From the NCBI GenBank assembly GCA_901538445.1, contig LR594584.1:3443586-3507585 (forward strand): a stretch of DNA of 64,000 nucleotides, in the 5' to 3' direction. How positions within the stretch are numbered: position 1 is the first letter of the stretch; each line of letters starts with the position of its first letter. The translations under genes were made by a program, and so were the position numbers. The stretch comes from Gemmataceae bacterium (GTDB lineage: Bacteria > Planctomycetota > Planctomycetia > Gemmatales > Gemmataceae). The notes beneath the pieces were generated by a model. The model saw nothing but the letters and a program-made list of their open reading frames with translations. It was not told the DNA's origin and searched no databases. Below, in pieces: positions 18,654-27,613 of this stretch.

Positions 18654-19988
18654 TCAAGCGAGGTCCGCGAGCTTGCCGGTGCTGTCGCCGAGGGTCGAGA
18701 GCTTCACGTCCATGCGGTCGAGCATCGAGAGCCACAGGTTGTTGAGCGGCGTCTCCTTAGGGTACCGGACGTGGCGGCCGGTCTTGATGGTGCCGCACCC
18801 CTTCCCCGCGACCAGGATCGGCAGGTCGTCGTGGTTGTGCGCGTTGCCGTCGCTGTTGCCGCTGCCGAACGCGATCATCGAGTGGTCGAGGAGCGTGCCG
18901 TCGCCCTCCTTGATCCCCTTGAGCTTGGTGAGCAGGTACGCGAGCTGCGTGGTGTGGAACTTGTTGATGTCGCGGATCTTCGCGCGCTTCTCGGGCTTGT
19001 TGTCGTGGTGCGACAACTCGTGGTGGGCCTCGGGCACGCCGACCATCGGGTACGTCTTGTTGCTCCCCTCGTTGGCGAGCACGAACGTGACCACCCGCGT
19101 CACGTCGGTCTGGAACGCGAGCGCGATGAGGTCGTACTGGAGCTTGACGTGCTCCTCGTAGTTGGCCGGGATGCCGGCCGGGGCCTTGTAGTCGGGCGTC
19201 TTCACCGGCGGCATCTTCTCGGCCCGCTCGATCCGCAGTTCGACGTCGCGGACCGCCGAGAAGTACTCGTCGAGCTTCCGCTTGTCGTTCGCGCCGAGCT
19301 TCTGTTCGAGTTCCTTCGAGTCGTCGCGGACGAAGTCGAGCACGCTGCGGCGGCGGGCGTCCTGCTTCTGCCGCTCGCCGTCGGGCTTGGTGGCGAACAG
19401 CCGCTCGAACACGATCTTCGGGTTCACTTCCTTGGGCAGCGGCTGCGTCGCCGACCGCCACGACATGGTGGACGAGTACACGCAACTGTACCCCGAGTCG
19501 CAGTTGCCGGCCATGCCGCCGTGCTCGCCGCCGAGTTCGAGCGACGGGAGCCGGGTCTTGTCGGCGAGCCGGGCCGCGGCGACCTGGTCGACCGAGATCC
19601 CGGCGCGGATGTCCACGCCGTCGGTCTTCTTGGGCTGCGCGCCAGTCAGGAACGCGCCGAGGGCGCGGGCGTGGTCGCCGCCGCCGTCGCCGTGGGCGCG
19701 GGCCTTGTCGGCCGTCAGGCCGGTGAGCACGAGCAGGTCGTCCCTCACGGCCTTGAGCGGCTCGAGGATCGGCGTCAGCTCGAAGTCCTTGCCCTCGGTC
19801 TTCGGGGTGAAGTCGGGCATGTTCATGCCGTTCGGGACGTAGCAGAAGCACATCCGGTTCGGGGCCGGGTTCTTCGTGTCGGCCCCGGCGGCCCACGCGG
19901 TCAGCGGGGCCATCGCCTCCAGCCACGGGAGCGAGACCGAGACGCCGAGCCCGCGGAGGGCGGTGCGGCGGGAAATGCGGGTCGTCAT
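18654..19988 (-). CDS. DUF1552 domain protein, Tat-exported
   Basis: Protein of 444 residues of the Planctomycetes DUF1552 family (function unknown). The N-terminus MTTRISRRTALRGLGVSVS is a twin-arginine signal. The family stretches NRMCFCYVPNGMNM, GGGDHARALGAFLTG and a metal-binding-looking EAHHELSHHDN are present. DUF1552 proteins resemble the sulfatase-like/DUF1501 group. Its start overlaps the stop of the upstream DUF1592 gene by 4 bases, the standard pairing in planctomycetes, so it is translated in the same operon. The partner pair is thought to act at the cell envelope. Confidence 0.9.
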   Translation of the reverse strand: MTTRISRRTALRGLGVSVSLPWLEAMAPLTAWAAGADTKNPAPNRMCFCYVPNGMNMPDFTPKTEGKDFELTPILEPLKAVRDDLLVLTGLTADKARAHGDGGGDHARALGAFLTGAQPKKTDGVDIRAGISVDQVAAARLADKTRLPSLELGGEHGGMAGNCDSGYSCVYSSTMSWRSATQPLPKEVNPKIVFERLFATKPDGERQKQDARRRSVLDFVRDDSKELEQKLGANDKRKLDEYFSAVRDVELRIERAEKMPPVKTPDYKAPAGIPANYEEHVKLQYDLIALAFQTDVTRVVTFVLANEGSNKTYPMVGVPEAHHELSHHDNKPEKRAKIRDINKFHTTQLAYLLTKLKGIKEGDGTLLDHSMIAFGSGNSDGNAHNHDDLPILVAGKGCGTIKTGRHVRYPKETPLNNLWLSMLDRMDVKLSTLGDSTGKLADLA

Positions 19989-22447
19989 TGCGTCTTACCT
20001 CTCCGGAGGCGGAACGGGTCGCTCTTCACGATTTCGGCGACGATCACGGACAGCTTGTAGTCGTTCTTCGCGGACGCGGCGACGACCTGGTCGACGGCGC
20101 GGCGGTCGTAGTAGTCGAGCCCGCGGCCGAGGCCGTAGGTCATCAACTTCTCGGTGAGGCACTTCGCGAACAGGTCCTTCTTGCCGAGGAGGATCTGCTT
20201 GAGTTCGGTCGGCCCGGTGAACTTCAGGTTACCCGGCAACTCGCCGGACGAATCGATGGGGGCGTCGCCGTCCTTGATGCGGAACGCGCCGACGGCGTCG
20301 AAGTTCTCCAGCCCGAACCCGAGACCGTCCATCTTCGCGTGGCAGTTGGCGCACGCCGGGTTCGCACGGTGCGCCTCCATCTGCTGGCGGAGCGTGCCGG
20401 CGGACACCGGCTTGCCGTCCTTCTCCAGCTCCGGCACGTTCGGCGGGGGCGGGGGCGGCGGCGTGCCGAGGATCTGCTCGAGCACCCAGCGGCCGCGCTT
20501 GACCGGGCTCGTGCGGCCGGGGTTGGAGGTCACGGTCAGCACGCTCGCTTGCGTCAGCACGCCGCCGCGGCCGGTCCCGGCGAGGTTCACGCGAACGAAC
20601 TGCTCGTTGCGGAACGGCTGGCCGCCCGGCCGCTTCGACTTCGCGTCCTGCCCGACGCGGTTCCCGGCGGTGTCGGTGATGCCGTAGTGCCGGGCGAGCG
20701 GGGCGTTGAGGTACGTGAAGTCGGCGTCGAGGATGCTCAGCACGCTGCGGTCCTCGCGGACGATCTCCTCGAAGAACAGCTTCGTTTCCTGCACCATCGC
20801 CGCCCGGAGCGGCTCGTTGAACTGCGGGAACTTCTTGGCGTCGGGCTGGGCGTTGCGGAGCGGCTGGAGCTGGAGCCACTGCATCACGAAGGAGTCGGTG
20901 AGCGTCTTCGCCCTCGGGTCGCGGAGCATCCGCTTCACCTGGGCGTCGAGCTGCGCCGTGAGCTGCTTCTTGGCGGCGAGGTCGAACAGCTCCTCGTCGG
21001 GCATCGTGGCCCACAGGAAGTACGACAGCCGCGACGCGAGCTGGTACTCGTCGATGGGGTGCGGGTCGGCGGTGTCGGGGCGGTCGTCGAGTTCGACGCG
21101 GAACAGGAACTTCGGCGACACCAGCGCCGCGGTCATCGCGAGCTGCATCCCGGCTTCCCACTTCTCGCCCTTCGCGATCACGCTGTCGGCGACCTTGATG
21201 AGCCGATCGACCTCATCTTTGGTGGCCGGGCGGCGGTACGCGCGGCTCGCGAACCGCTCCAGCACCTGCCGCGACTGCTCGGCCTGCGTCGCCTTCGGGT
21301 CGCACGCGAGGAGCCGGAGGTGCGTCGCCGGGCGGCTGTCGAGCGGGCCGTCGAGCGCCAGGTATTGCAGGTACACGGTCGGGTTCGGCTCGCCGTCCTC
21401 GGGCTTCACAAGGGCGAGCGCCATGCGGTGCAACCCCGGCACGCCGGTGACCTTCACGGTCTGCTGCTTGGCCTCCTTCTCGGTGCGGGCCGTTACCTCG
21501 ATGACCTGCACGATCTTGTACGGCCGCAGGCCGTTGACACCCGCCCCGGTGAGTTGCTTGACGTCGTCATCGGTCGCGAGGCCGGGGGCGGCCTTGTCGC
21601 ACACCGCCAGCACCGCGACCTTCACGGGCTTCTTGCCGGTCGTCTCGGCGTACAGCCGCGTGCGGAAGTTGAACTCGCCGGCACCGTTGTCGGGCACCTT
21701 GTACGGCGTGTGGACCGGGCCGGTCGCGACGGCGTCCGCCTTCGCGTCGCCGACGGTGATCGCCCGCCAGTTGTTCTTGAGCGGCACCTTGGCGCTCGCC
21801 GGTTCGGTGTACTGCCCCCCCTGCCACCGGGCCGTGACCGGCGGCGGGACCGGCGTTACCGCCTGCCGCATGATCGACTCGGCGGCCGACAGGTAGCGCT
21901 CGAGCAGCACCGGCGGGAGCGTCAGCACGTCGCCGATGTTGTCGAAGCCGTAGCCGACGTCGTCGGACGGGAAGTCCTCGGCCGGGTTGAAGTCCACCCC
22001 GACGAGGTCGCGGATCGTGTGGTTGTACTCGTTGCGGTTGAGCCGCCGCATGGTGACGCGGCCGGGGTCGGGCTTCGCGGTCGCGTCGTGCCGGTGGAAC
22101 GCCGATTCGACCGCCTTCACGAACGCTTCCTGATCGGCGAGCGCCGGCTTCGGCTTCGACTCGGGCGGCATCTCGCCCGCCTTGAGCACGTCGAGCACCC
22201 GCTGCGCCGCCTTGCGGTCCTTCAGGAGCGCCGCTTCGTCGGTGAACTGATCGACGCGGAAGTCGGCCTTCGGCCTGGCCCCGGAGTGGCAGCCGGCGCA
22301 GTGCATCTTGAGGAACGCGACGGCATCGGCCTTGAACGCGGGCTCGGCCTTCGGCTGCGCGGCGGCGGCCGGCGGCTCCGCTTGCTGCGTGAGGCAAACG
22401 GCCGCGGAGAACAACGAAACGACCAACAGGCTCGAACGAAAGCGCAT
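19985..22447 (-). CDS. DUF1587/1592/1588/1585 (PSCyt-type) exported cytochrome-like protein
   Basis: Exported protein of 820 residues. A signal peptide (about 1-22) is followed by a haem c motif CAGCH (Cys50, Cys53, His54) in the order seen in planctomycete cytochrome-like domains. DUF1587-like RRLNRNEYNHTIRDLVGVD, the carbohydrate-binding-like middle part, DUF1595/1592 (RAYRRPATKDEVDRL, ASRLSYFLWATMPDEEL) and DUF1588/1585 follow. A second CANCH lies near the C-terminus in CANCHAKMDGLGFGLENFD. I start at ATG 22447 because upstream in-frame residues are basic and unstructured. It is coupled to the DUF1552 gene by an ATGA overlap. Confidence 0.92.
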   Translation of the reverse strand: MRFRSSLLVVSLFSAAVCLTQQAEPPAAAAQPKAEPAFKADAVAFLKMHCAGCHSGARPKADFRVDQFTDEAALLKDRKAAQRVLDVLKAGEMPPESKPKPALADQEAFVKAVESAFHRHDATAKPDPGRVTMRRLNRNEYNHTIRDLVGVDFNPAEDFPSDDVGYGFDNIGDVLTLPPVLLERYLSAAESIMRQAVTPVPPPVTARWQGGQYTEPASAKVPLKNNWRAITVGDAKADAVATGPVHTPYKVPDNGAGEFNFRTRLYAETTGKKPVKVAVLAVCDKAAPGLATDDDVKQLTGAGVNGLRPYKIVQVIEVTARTEKEAKQQTVKVTGVPGLHRMALALVKPEDGEPNPTVYLQYLALDGPLDSRPATHLRLLACDPKATQAEQSRQVLERFASRAYRRPATKDEVDRLIKVADSVIAKGEKWEAGMQLAMTAALVSPKFLFRVELDDRPDTADPHPIDEYQLASRLSYFLWATMPDEELFDLAAKKQLTAQLDAQVKRMLRDPRAKTLTDSFVMQWLQLQPLRNAQPDAKKFPQFNEPLRAAMVQETKLFFEEIVREDRSVLSILDADFTYLNAPLARHYGITDTAGNRVGQDAKSKRPGGQPFRNEQFVRVNLAGTGRGGVLTQASVLTVTSNPGRTSPVKRGRWVLEQILGTPPPPPPPNVPELEKDGKPVSAGTLRQQMEAHRANPACANCHAKMDGLGFGLENFDAVGAFRIKDGDAPIDSSGELPGNLKFTGPTELKQILLGKKDLFAKCLTEKLMTYGLGRGLDYYDRRAVDQVVAASAKNDYKLSVIVAEIVKSDPFRLRRGKTQ

Positions 22448-22547
22448 CGGGGGAACCACGGAGGCGGGGCGGTGCTGGCGGGAACGCAGGCAGTACCTCA
22501 AGAATACCACGCGCCGCCGACCCGAGCCACGCAATTCCCGCCGCGGC

Positions 22548-23804
22548 TCACTTCTTCTTCGCGAGTGCTTCCAGTTCGGCGACGCGGGCCTTGCCTTCCT
22601 TCGCGAGCGGGGAGTTCGGAGCGTCGCCGATGAGCGCGCCCCAGAGTTCGATCGCACGCTTCGCCATCGCGGGGCGGTCCTTCTCGTAGGGCGAGCCGCT
22701 GGGGATGCCGTTCAGCGCGTAGTCGCCCAGTGAACGCGCCTCGGCGGCGAACTGCTTGCGGAGTTCCGCGACGTCTTCCGCTTCCCACGGCTTCTCGGCC
22801 TTCGCCTCGTAGCTCTCCAGCAGCTTGCGGGCGGCCTTCCCCGCGTCGGTGTCCGGCCAGCGTTCCGACACCCCCTTCACCGTCATCAGTCCGCGGTACT
22901 CGGTCGCACGCGCCGCGAGCAAGTCCTGGCCCTCCTTGAGCAGCGCCTTGGACGCATCGGCCCGCGACAGCGAGCCGTCGGGAGTGGCACGGCTCGCCGG
23001 GTACTTCTTGGCGACCGCGGCGCGTGCATCGGCCCCCTGGTCGAGCCACGCGACCGCCTCGGCCAGCACCGCGGCCGGCGGGATCGTGTGGCCCAACTTC
23101 GGCACCGTCCACACCTTCGTGCGGATGCCCAGGTCCTTCCACATCGGCCCCTTCCACCGCTCCACTTCGCCGCGGTTGAAGTCGGTCTCGCCTGTGATGA
23201 GTGCGACGCTCAGGCGGTCGGCGGCACGGAACCGGAGCCACTGCTCGTCGCGGAGGTCGCCGCCGGCGCACAATGGAATCACGCCGCCGAAGTACTCGGG
23301 CAGCGCGAACGCGAGCGAGCACGCGATGCGGCCGCCGCCGGAGATGCCCGAGGTGTAGGTGCGGTCAGGGTCGAGCGGGAGTTGCCGGCGAACGTCGTCG
23401 AGGCAATCGAGAATGATCCGCACGCGCTTCGGGCCGTCCACGCCGTTGCCCGCACCGCGGACCCCGATGAACACGAACCCCTTGTCCTTGCACAGCGGCT
23501 CGAACGCCTTCCACCCGGCCGGTTCGTCGCCCGCCGAGACGAACAGGATCGCCGGCAGCGGCTTCTTGGCGTCCTTCCGGGCGGGGACGAACAGCTCGTA
23601 GGTCTGCTTCGCCGAGTCGTACCCCTTCCCCGCGAGGTCGGCCGGCGGCTCCGCTGGGCTCCGGTTGCTGACGAGGTACGCCCAGTCGAGCCGCGTCGGC
23701 CCCGACACCGCGACCTTCGGCGTGTACCCCGGGGCCGGCGGCGCGGCGGGTCCGACGAGAGCGGTTGCGAGCGAGAACAGGCCGGCGAGCAATGCGCGAC
23801 GCAT
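22548..23804 (-). CDS. Secreted alpha/beta hydrolase (PHB-depolymerase/esterase-like)
   Basis: Exported protein of 418 residues with an N-terminal signal (MRRALLAGLFSLATALVGPA). The alpha/beta hydrolase domain spans about 65-270. The nucleophile elbow is GISGGG (Ser155), the oxyanion region is ILFVSAG, and a candidate catalytic His sits in KLGHTIPP. This resembles polyhydroxybutyrate depolymerase/feruloyl-esterase-like (LpqC) proteins. The C-terminal 150 residues are helical and charged (lysine/alanine rich). It lies 100 bases upstream of the DUF1592 gene on the same strand and may share its transcript. Substrate unknown. Confidence 0.78.
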   Translation of the reverse strand: MRRALLAGLFSLATALVGPAAPPAPGYTPKVAVSGPTRLDWAYLVSNRSPAEPPADLAGKGYDSAKQTYELFVPARKDAKKPLPAILFVSAGDEPAGWKAFEPLCKDKGFVFIGVRGAGNGVDGPKRVRIILDCLDDVRRQLPLDPDRTYTSGISGGGRIACSLAFALPEYFGGVIPLCAGGDLRDEQWLRFRAADRLSVALITGETDFNRGEVERWKGPMWKDLGIRTKVWTVPKLGHTIPPAAVLAEAVAWLDQGADARAAVAKKYPASRATPDGSLSRADASKALLKEGQDLLAARATEYRGLMTVKGVSERWPDTDAGKAARKLLESYEAKAEKPWEAEDVAELRKQFAAEARSLGDYALNGIPSGSPYEKDRPAMAKRAIELWGALIGDAPNSPLAKEGKARVAELEALAKKK

Positions 23805-24204
23805 CGGGGCTCCTTCAATTCGGCGGGCCGGCGCGGGGGTGTGGGTACGATCGTACCTCCCGCCGCAGCCGGCCGGAAGCGAGAAGCGGGGCGGAGAGTG
23901 TGAGTGTGCCTGTGGCCCAGGACGGTGGCCGGGCGAACCCTGAGCGCGAGCGAGGGGGTTGCGCGTCACCCCCTCGCTCGCGCTCAGGGTTCGCCACACT
24001 CCACACGCACACCCTGCCGGCGCAGTTTTTGCGCCACAAAACGTGCGGCCGCGGCACACGCGGTGTGCGGTTCTGACCGCGCCGGCCGGTCGGCGGTTCC
24101 CAATTCGCGTGCGGTGTGCCAGGATTGGGCGCTTCGCGGCACCCACGGGAACTGGCACGACGGGTGCGTGGGGCGTGGCACCCCCTCACGGAGAGACCCA
24201 CGAA
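23805..24204. other. 400-base divergent intergenic region with hairpins
   Basis: No gene found. It carries the 26-base inverted repeat at 23933-23994 and a small GC-rich hairpin (GGCGCA-GTTTT-TGCGCC, 24019-24035). Promoters of both divergent genes should lie here, but I see no convincing -35/-10 pair. The + gene has GGAGAG at 24190-24195 as ribosome binding site. Confidence 0.6.
23933..23994. repeat. 26-base perfect inverted repeat
   Basis: Arms 23933-23958 and 23969-23994 are perfectly complementary (core CCTGAGCGCGAGCGAGGGGG), with a 10-base loop. Neither arm overlaps a gene. The composition and form suggest a REP-like mobile palindrome. Confidence 0.85.
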
Positions 24205-26943
24205 ATGGCCGGCACCACCCGCCCGCGGTTCGTCCCCGTTCCGGCCCAGGACAGCGAGGAGCGCGGCCGCCTGATCCTCCGCGACGGGAGCGTGGCGCAC
24301 CTGCGGCCGGCCCGCCCCGGCGACCGCGACGCGCTCACGCGGTTCTTCTGCGACCTGTCGGCCGAGTCGCGGTACCGCCGGTTCATGTCGGCCTCGATGC
24401 CGGGGCCGGACCTCATCACCCGGCTGGCGGTGGACCCGGACCCGCACTCGGCGCTGACGCTCGTGGTGACCCGCGGGACCGAGGCCGACGCCCGGGTTAT
24501 CGCCACGGGCTCGTACATGGCCCGCGACGCGCGGTCGGCCGAGGTCGCGCTCGCGGTCGCCGACGCCTTTCAGGGGAAGGGGCTCGGCTCGCTGCTGCTG
24601 GAGCGGCTCGCGCTGCTCGCGGTCCGGCACGGGTTCGTGCGGTTCTGGGCGGTCACGTCGCTCGACAACACGCCGATGATGCGGGTGTTCCGCGAGTCCG
24701 GGTTCGAGGTCCGGGACCAGGTGGTCCGCGGCGGCATCGAGATCGACCTGGGCGTCGTGCCGACCGCCGCGAGCGTCGGCCGCGAGGAACTGCGGGACCG
24801 GGTCGCGACCGTGGCCTCGCTGGTGCCGTTCTTCCGCCCGAACGCGGTCGCCGTGGTCGGCGCGTCCCGCGACCCCGCGGCGATCGGGCACCGCGTCCTG
24901 GAAGGGGCGATCCGGTCCGGGTTCCGCGGCGGGATCTACCCGGTGAACCCGAAGGCGGCGACCGTCGCGGGGCTCCGCGCGTACCCAGCGGCCCGCGACC
25001 TCCCCGAGCGGGTCGACCTCGCCGTGATCGCGGTCCCGGCCGCGGCCGTGCCGGGCGCGATCGACGACTGCGCCGCGGCCGGCGTGCGGGCGGTCGTCGT
25101 CCTCACCGCCGGGTTCGCCGAGGTGGGCGGCGGCGGGGCCGCGCTCCAGCGGGCGCTGGTCGAGAAGGTCCGCGGGTACGGGATGCGGATGGTCGGGCCG
25201 AACTGCCTGGGGGTGCTCAACGCCGACGCCGGGGTGCGACTCAGCGCCACGTTCGCGCCGGTGTTCCCGCCCCCGGGCCGCATTGGCATGTCGTCGCAGA
25301 GCGGGGCCGTCGGCCTCGCCGCGATGGGGGCCGCCGCCCGGTACGGGCTCGGGTTCTCCACGTTCGCCAGCGTCGGGAACAAGGCCGACGTCTCGGGCAA
25401 CGACCTGCTCCAGTACTGGGAGGAGGACCCGAACACCGACGTCGTGCTGCTGTACCTGGAGTCGTTCGGGAACCCGCGGCGGTTCGCCCGGATCGCCCGG
25501 CGGGTGGGCCGCCGCAAGCCCGTGGTCGTGCTCCAGAGCGGGCTCACGCGGTCCGGGGGCCGCGCGACCGGGTCGCACACCGCGGCGCTGGCCACGAACG
25601 CGACGGCGGTGCAGGCGCTGTTCCGGCAGACCGGCGTGGTCCAGGCCGCGTCGCTCGAAGAGATGTTCGACCTCGCGCTCACCCTCGGCAACCAGCCCGT
25701 GCCCCGCGGCCGCCGGGTGTCCATCGTCACCAACGCCGGCGGCCCCGGCGTCCTGAGCGCCGACGCCTGCGAGGCCGGCGGGCTCGCGGTCCCCGAGCCG
25801 TCCGCCGCGCTGCGGGACCGGCTCGCGGTGCTGCTCCCCGGGGCCGCGAGCGTCGGGAACCCGATCGACCTCATCGCCGCGGCCGGCCCCGAGGCGTACC
25901 GCCGGGCCCTCGACGCGGTCCTCACCTCGGGCGAGTTCGACGCCGTGCTCGTCCTCTACACGCCGGTCGGGCTCGCCGAGCCGGGCGACGTGCGGAAGGC
26001 GATCGCCTCCGCGGTCGCCGGTGCCCGTGCCGCCGGCGCGACGGGCGTTCCCGTCCTCGCGTGCGTCCTCGACCAGGACGCGGACCGCGGGCTCCTCGAG
26101 TGCCCCGGCGAGCGCGTCCCGTGCTACCCGTTCCCCGAGACCCCCGCCCGCGTGCTCGGCAAGGTCGCCGCCTACGGCGCGTGGCGCGACCAGCCCGACG
26201 GCGCGTACCCGGACTTCCCGGACCTGCACCTCGCGATCGCGCAGAGCGTGTGCCGGGAGGTCGCGGCCAAGCGCGGCGGCGACTGGCTCGCGCCCGACGA
26301 GGCGCGGGCCGTGCTCGAGGCCGCCGGGCTGCCCCTGGTGCCGACCGAGTCGGCCGCGACCGCCGAGGAGGCCGTCGCGGTCGCCGAGCGGATCGGGTTC
26401 CCGGTCGCGGTCAAGCTCGCGTCGCGGCGGATCGTTCACAAGAGCGACGCCGGCGGCGTCCACCTCGGCCTGACCAGCGCGGCCGCGGTGCGGGCCGCGT
26501 TCGCCGACATCCGGGAGCGGGTCCGGCGGGGCGACCACCCCGACGCGATGGACGGGGTGACCGTGCAGCCGATGCTCCGGGGCGGCGTCGAGGTGATGGC
26601 CGGGGTGACCCACGACCCGCTGTTCGGCCCGCTCGTGGCGTTCGGGCTCGGCGGGGTTCATGTCGAGGTGCTGGGCGACGTGGCGTTCCGCGTGGCCCCG
26701 CTCACCGACCGCGACGCGGCCGAGATGGTCCGCGGGATCCGCGGCTACCGCCTGTTGGAAGGTTACCGCGGGCACCCGCCGGCCGACGTCGCCGCGCTCG
26801 AGGAGGCGCTGCTGCGGCTGTCGCGGCTCGCCGAGGAGGTGCCCGAGATCGCGGAGATCGACCTGAACCCGGTCTTCGCGTTCCCGCCCGGCGAGGGGTG
26901 CCGCGTCGCCGACGCCCGGGTCCGCGTCCGCCCCGTGCGGTGA
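24205..26943 (+). CDS. GNAT acetyltransferase fused to NDP-forming acyl-CoA synthetase (Pat-like)
   Basis: Cytoplasmic protein of 912 residues. The N-terminal GNAT domain (about 20-180) has the acetyl-CoA loop QGKGLGS and NTPMMRVFRESGFEV. A CoA-binding Rossmann domain (about 205-330; VAVVGASRDPAAIGHRV) and two succinyl-CoA-synthetase-like domains follow. An ATP-grasp domain (about 690-912) contains VKLASRRIVHKSDAGGVHLG. Such fusions are protein lysine acetyltransferases that control acetyl-CoA synthetase and other enzymes; GNAT-first order is known in actinobacterial-type enzymes. The phosphohistidine position of active synthetases appears kept (GSHTAALA, His458). The start ATG 24205 has GGAGAG 9 bases upstream. 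Confidence 0.9.
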   Translation: MAGTTRPRFVPVPAQDSEERGRLILRDGSVAHLRPARPGDRDALTRFFCDLSAESRYRRFMSASMPGPDLITRLAVDPDPHSALTLVVTRGTEADARVIATGSYMARDARSAEVALAVADAFQGKGLGSLLLERLALLAVRHGFVRFWAVTSLDNTPMMRVFRESGFEVRDQVVRGGIEIDLGVVPTAASVGREELRDRVATVASLVPFFRPNAVAVVGASRDPAAIGHRVLEGAIRSGFRGGIYPVNPKAATVAGLRAYPAARDLPERVDLAVIAVPAAAVPGAIDDCAAAGVRAVVVLTAGFAEVGGGGAALQRALVEKVRGYGMRMVGPNCLGVLNADAGVRLSATFAPVFPPPGRIGMSSQSGAVGLAAMGAAARYGLGFSTFASVGNKADVSGNDLLQYWEEDPNTDVVLLYLESFGNPRRFARIARRVGRRKPVVVLQSGLTRSGGRATGSHTAALATNATAVQALFRQTGVVQAASLEEMFDLALTLGNQPVPRGRRVSIVTNAGGPGVLSADACEAGGLAVPEPSAALRDRLAVLLPGAASVGNPIDLIAAAGPEAYRRALDAVLTSGEFDAVLVLYTPVGLAEPGDVRKAIASAVAGARAAGATGVPVLACVLDQDADRGLLECPGERVPCYPFPETPARVLGKVAAYGAWRDQPDGAYPDFPDLHLAIAQSVCREVAAKRGGDWLAPDEARAVLEAAGLPLVPTESAATAEEAVAVAERIGFPVAVKLASRRIVHKSDAGGVHLGLTSAAAVRAAFADIRERVRRGDHPDAMDGVTVQPMLRGGVEVMAGVTHDPLFGPLVAFGLGGVHVEVLGDVAFRVAPLTDRDAAEMVRGIRGYRLLEGYRGHPPADVAALEEALLRLSRLAEEVPEIAEIDLNPVFAFPPGEGCRVADARVRVRPVR

Positions 26944-27115
26944 CGCGGCCCCGCACACCCGCCGCTCAGCCGGTGCCGGCCCCGCACAACGCCGCTGCCC
27001 CCGCGAGCACCCGGCTTCGCGCGAGTCGCTTGTTCCGCACGGTCTCGGGGCGGCGCGCGAGTGCGGTACGGGGGTTGCCTTACTGCCCGACAGACACCAC
27101 GAACCGGAGACCGAG

Positions 27116-27493
27116 ATGAGCACGCAGCCGCTGACGCTCCAGGAACTGCGGGAGTACCGCCTCCAGCTCCAGACCACCGCCGACCGCGTCGCCGCGAAGG
27201 TCGCGGAGCTGGAGGCCGAGGCGCTGGGCACGACCGACGGGCCGGTGCGCGACCCCGACCACCAGCCGGCGCACGACGCGGACCTCGCGACCCGCACATC
27301 CGAGGACCGCACCGCGGTCGCCATCCTGGGGACCGAGCGGGCCATGCTGGGCGAGATCGCCGCGGCACTCGCCCGGACCGAAGCGGGGACGTTCGGCCGG
27401 TGCGAGCGGTGCGGCCGCGGCATCACCCGCGCCCGCCTCGACGCGGTCCCCTACGCCCGGCTCTGCATCCGCTGCGCGAACGAGCCCGAGTAG
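27116..27493 (+). CDS. DksA/TraR C4-type zinc finger protein
   Basis: Small cytoplasmic protein of 125 residues. An N-terminal coiled-coil (about 8-35 and 65-90) is followed by the C4 finger, with Cys96, Cys99, Cys117 and Cys120 in CERCG and CIRCA. DksA-like proteins insert into the RNA polymerase secondary channel and adjust transcription during stress. The coiled-coil tip lacks the exact DxxDxA motif of E. coli DksA but has HDADLATRTSED, so the activity may differ. It lies downstream of the acetyltransferase fusion and convergent with the sigma-54 activator. Confidence 0.85.
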   Translation: MSTQPLTLQELREYRLQLQTTADRVAAKVAELEAEALGTTDGPVRDPDHQPAHDADLATRTSEDRTAVAILGTERAMLGEIAAALARTEAGTFGRCERCGRGITRARLDAVPYARLCIRCANEPE

Positions 27494-27511
27494 CGGCCCG
27501 TGGTTCGTCCC

Positions 27512-27579
27512 GCGAGCGGCGCGGCGTGGCGCCGCGGTGGTTTCAAGGCGCAACGGCGGGCCCACGCCGCGCCGCTCGC
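27512..27579. repeat. Palindromic repeat between convergent genes
   Basis: Arms GCGAGCGGCGCGGCGTGG (27512-27529) and its complement (27562-27579) flank a 32-base loop. The same arm sequence forms the outer part of the 64-base palindrome at 53381-53444, so this is a dispersed family. Confidence 0.8.
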
Positions 27580-27613
27580 CGGGAACAAGCTCCGGAACGG
27601 GCGGCTCCCGGAA

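Noticed and set aside
23815-27426. 1,203-residue open frame on the minus strand
   Set aside because: Opposite the well-supported acetyltransferase fusion and without protein-like composition.
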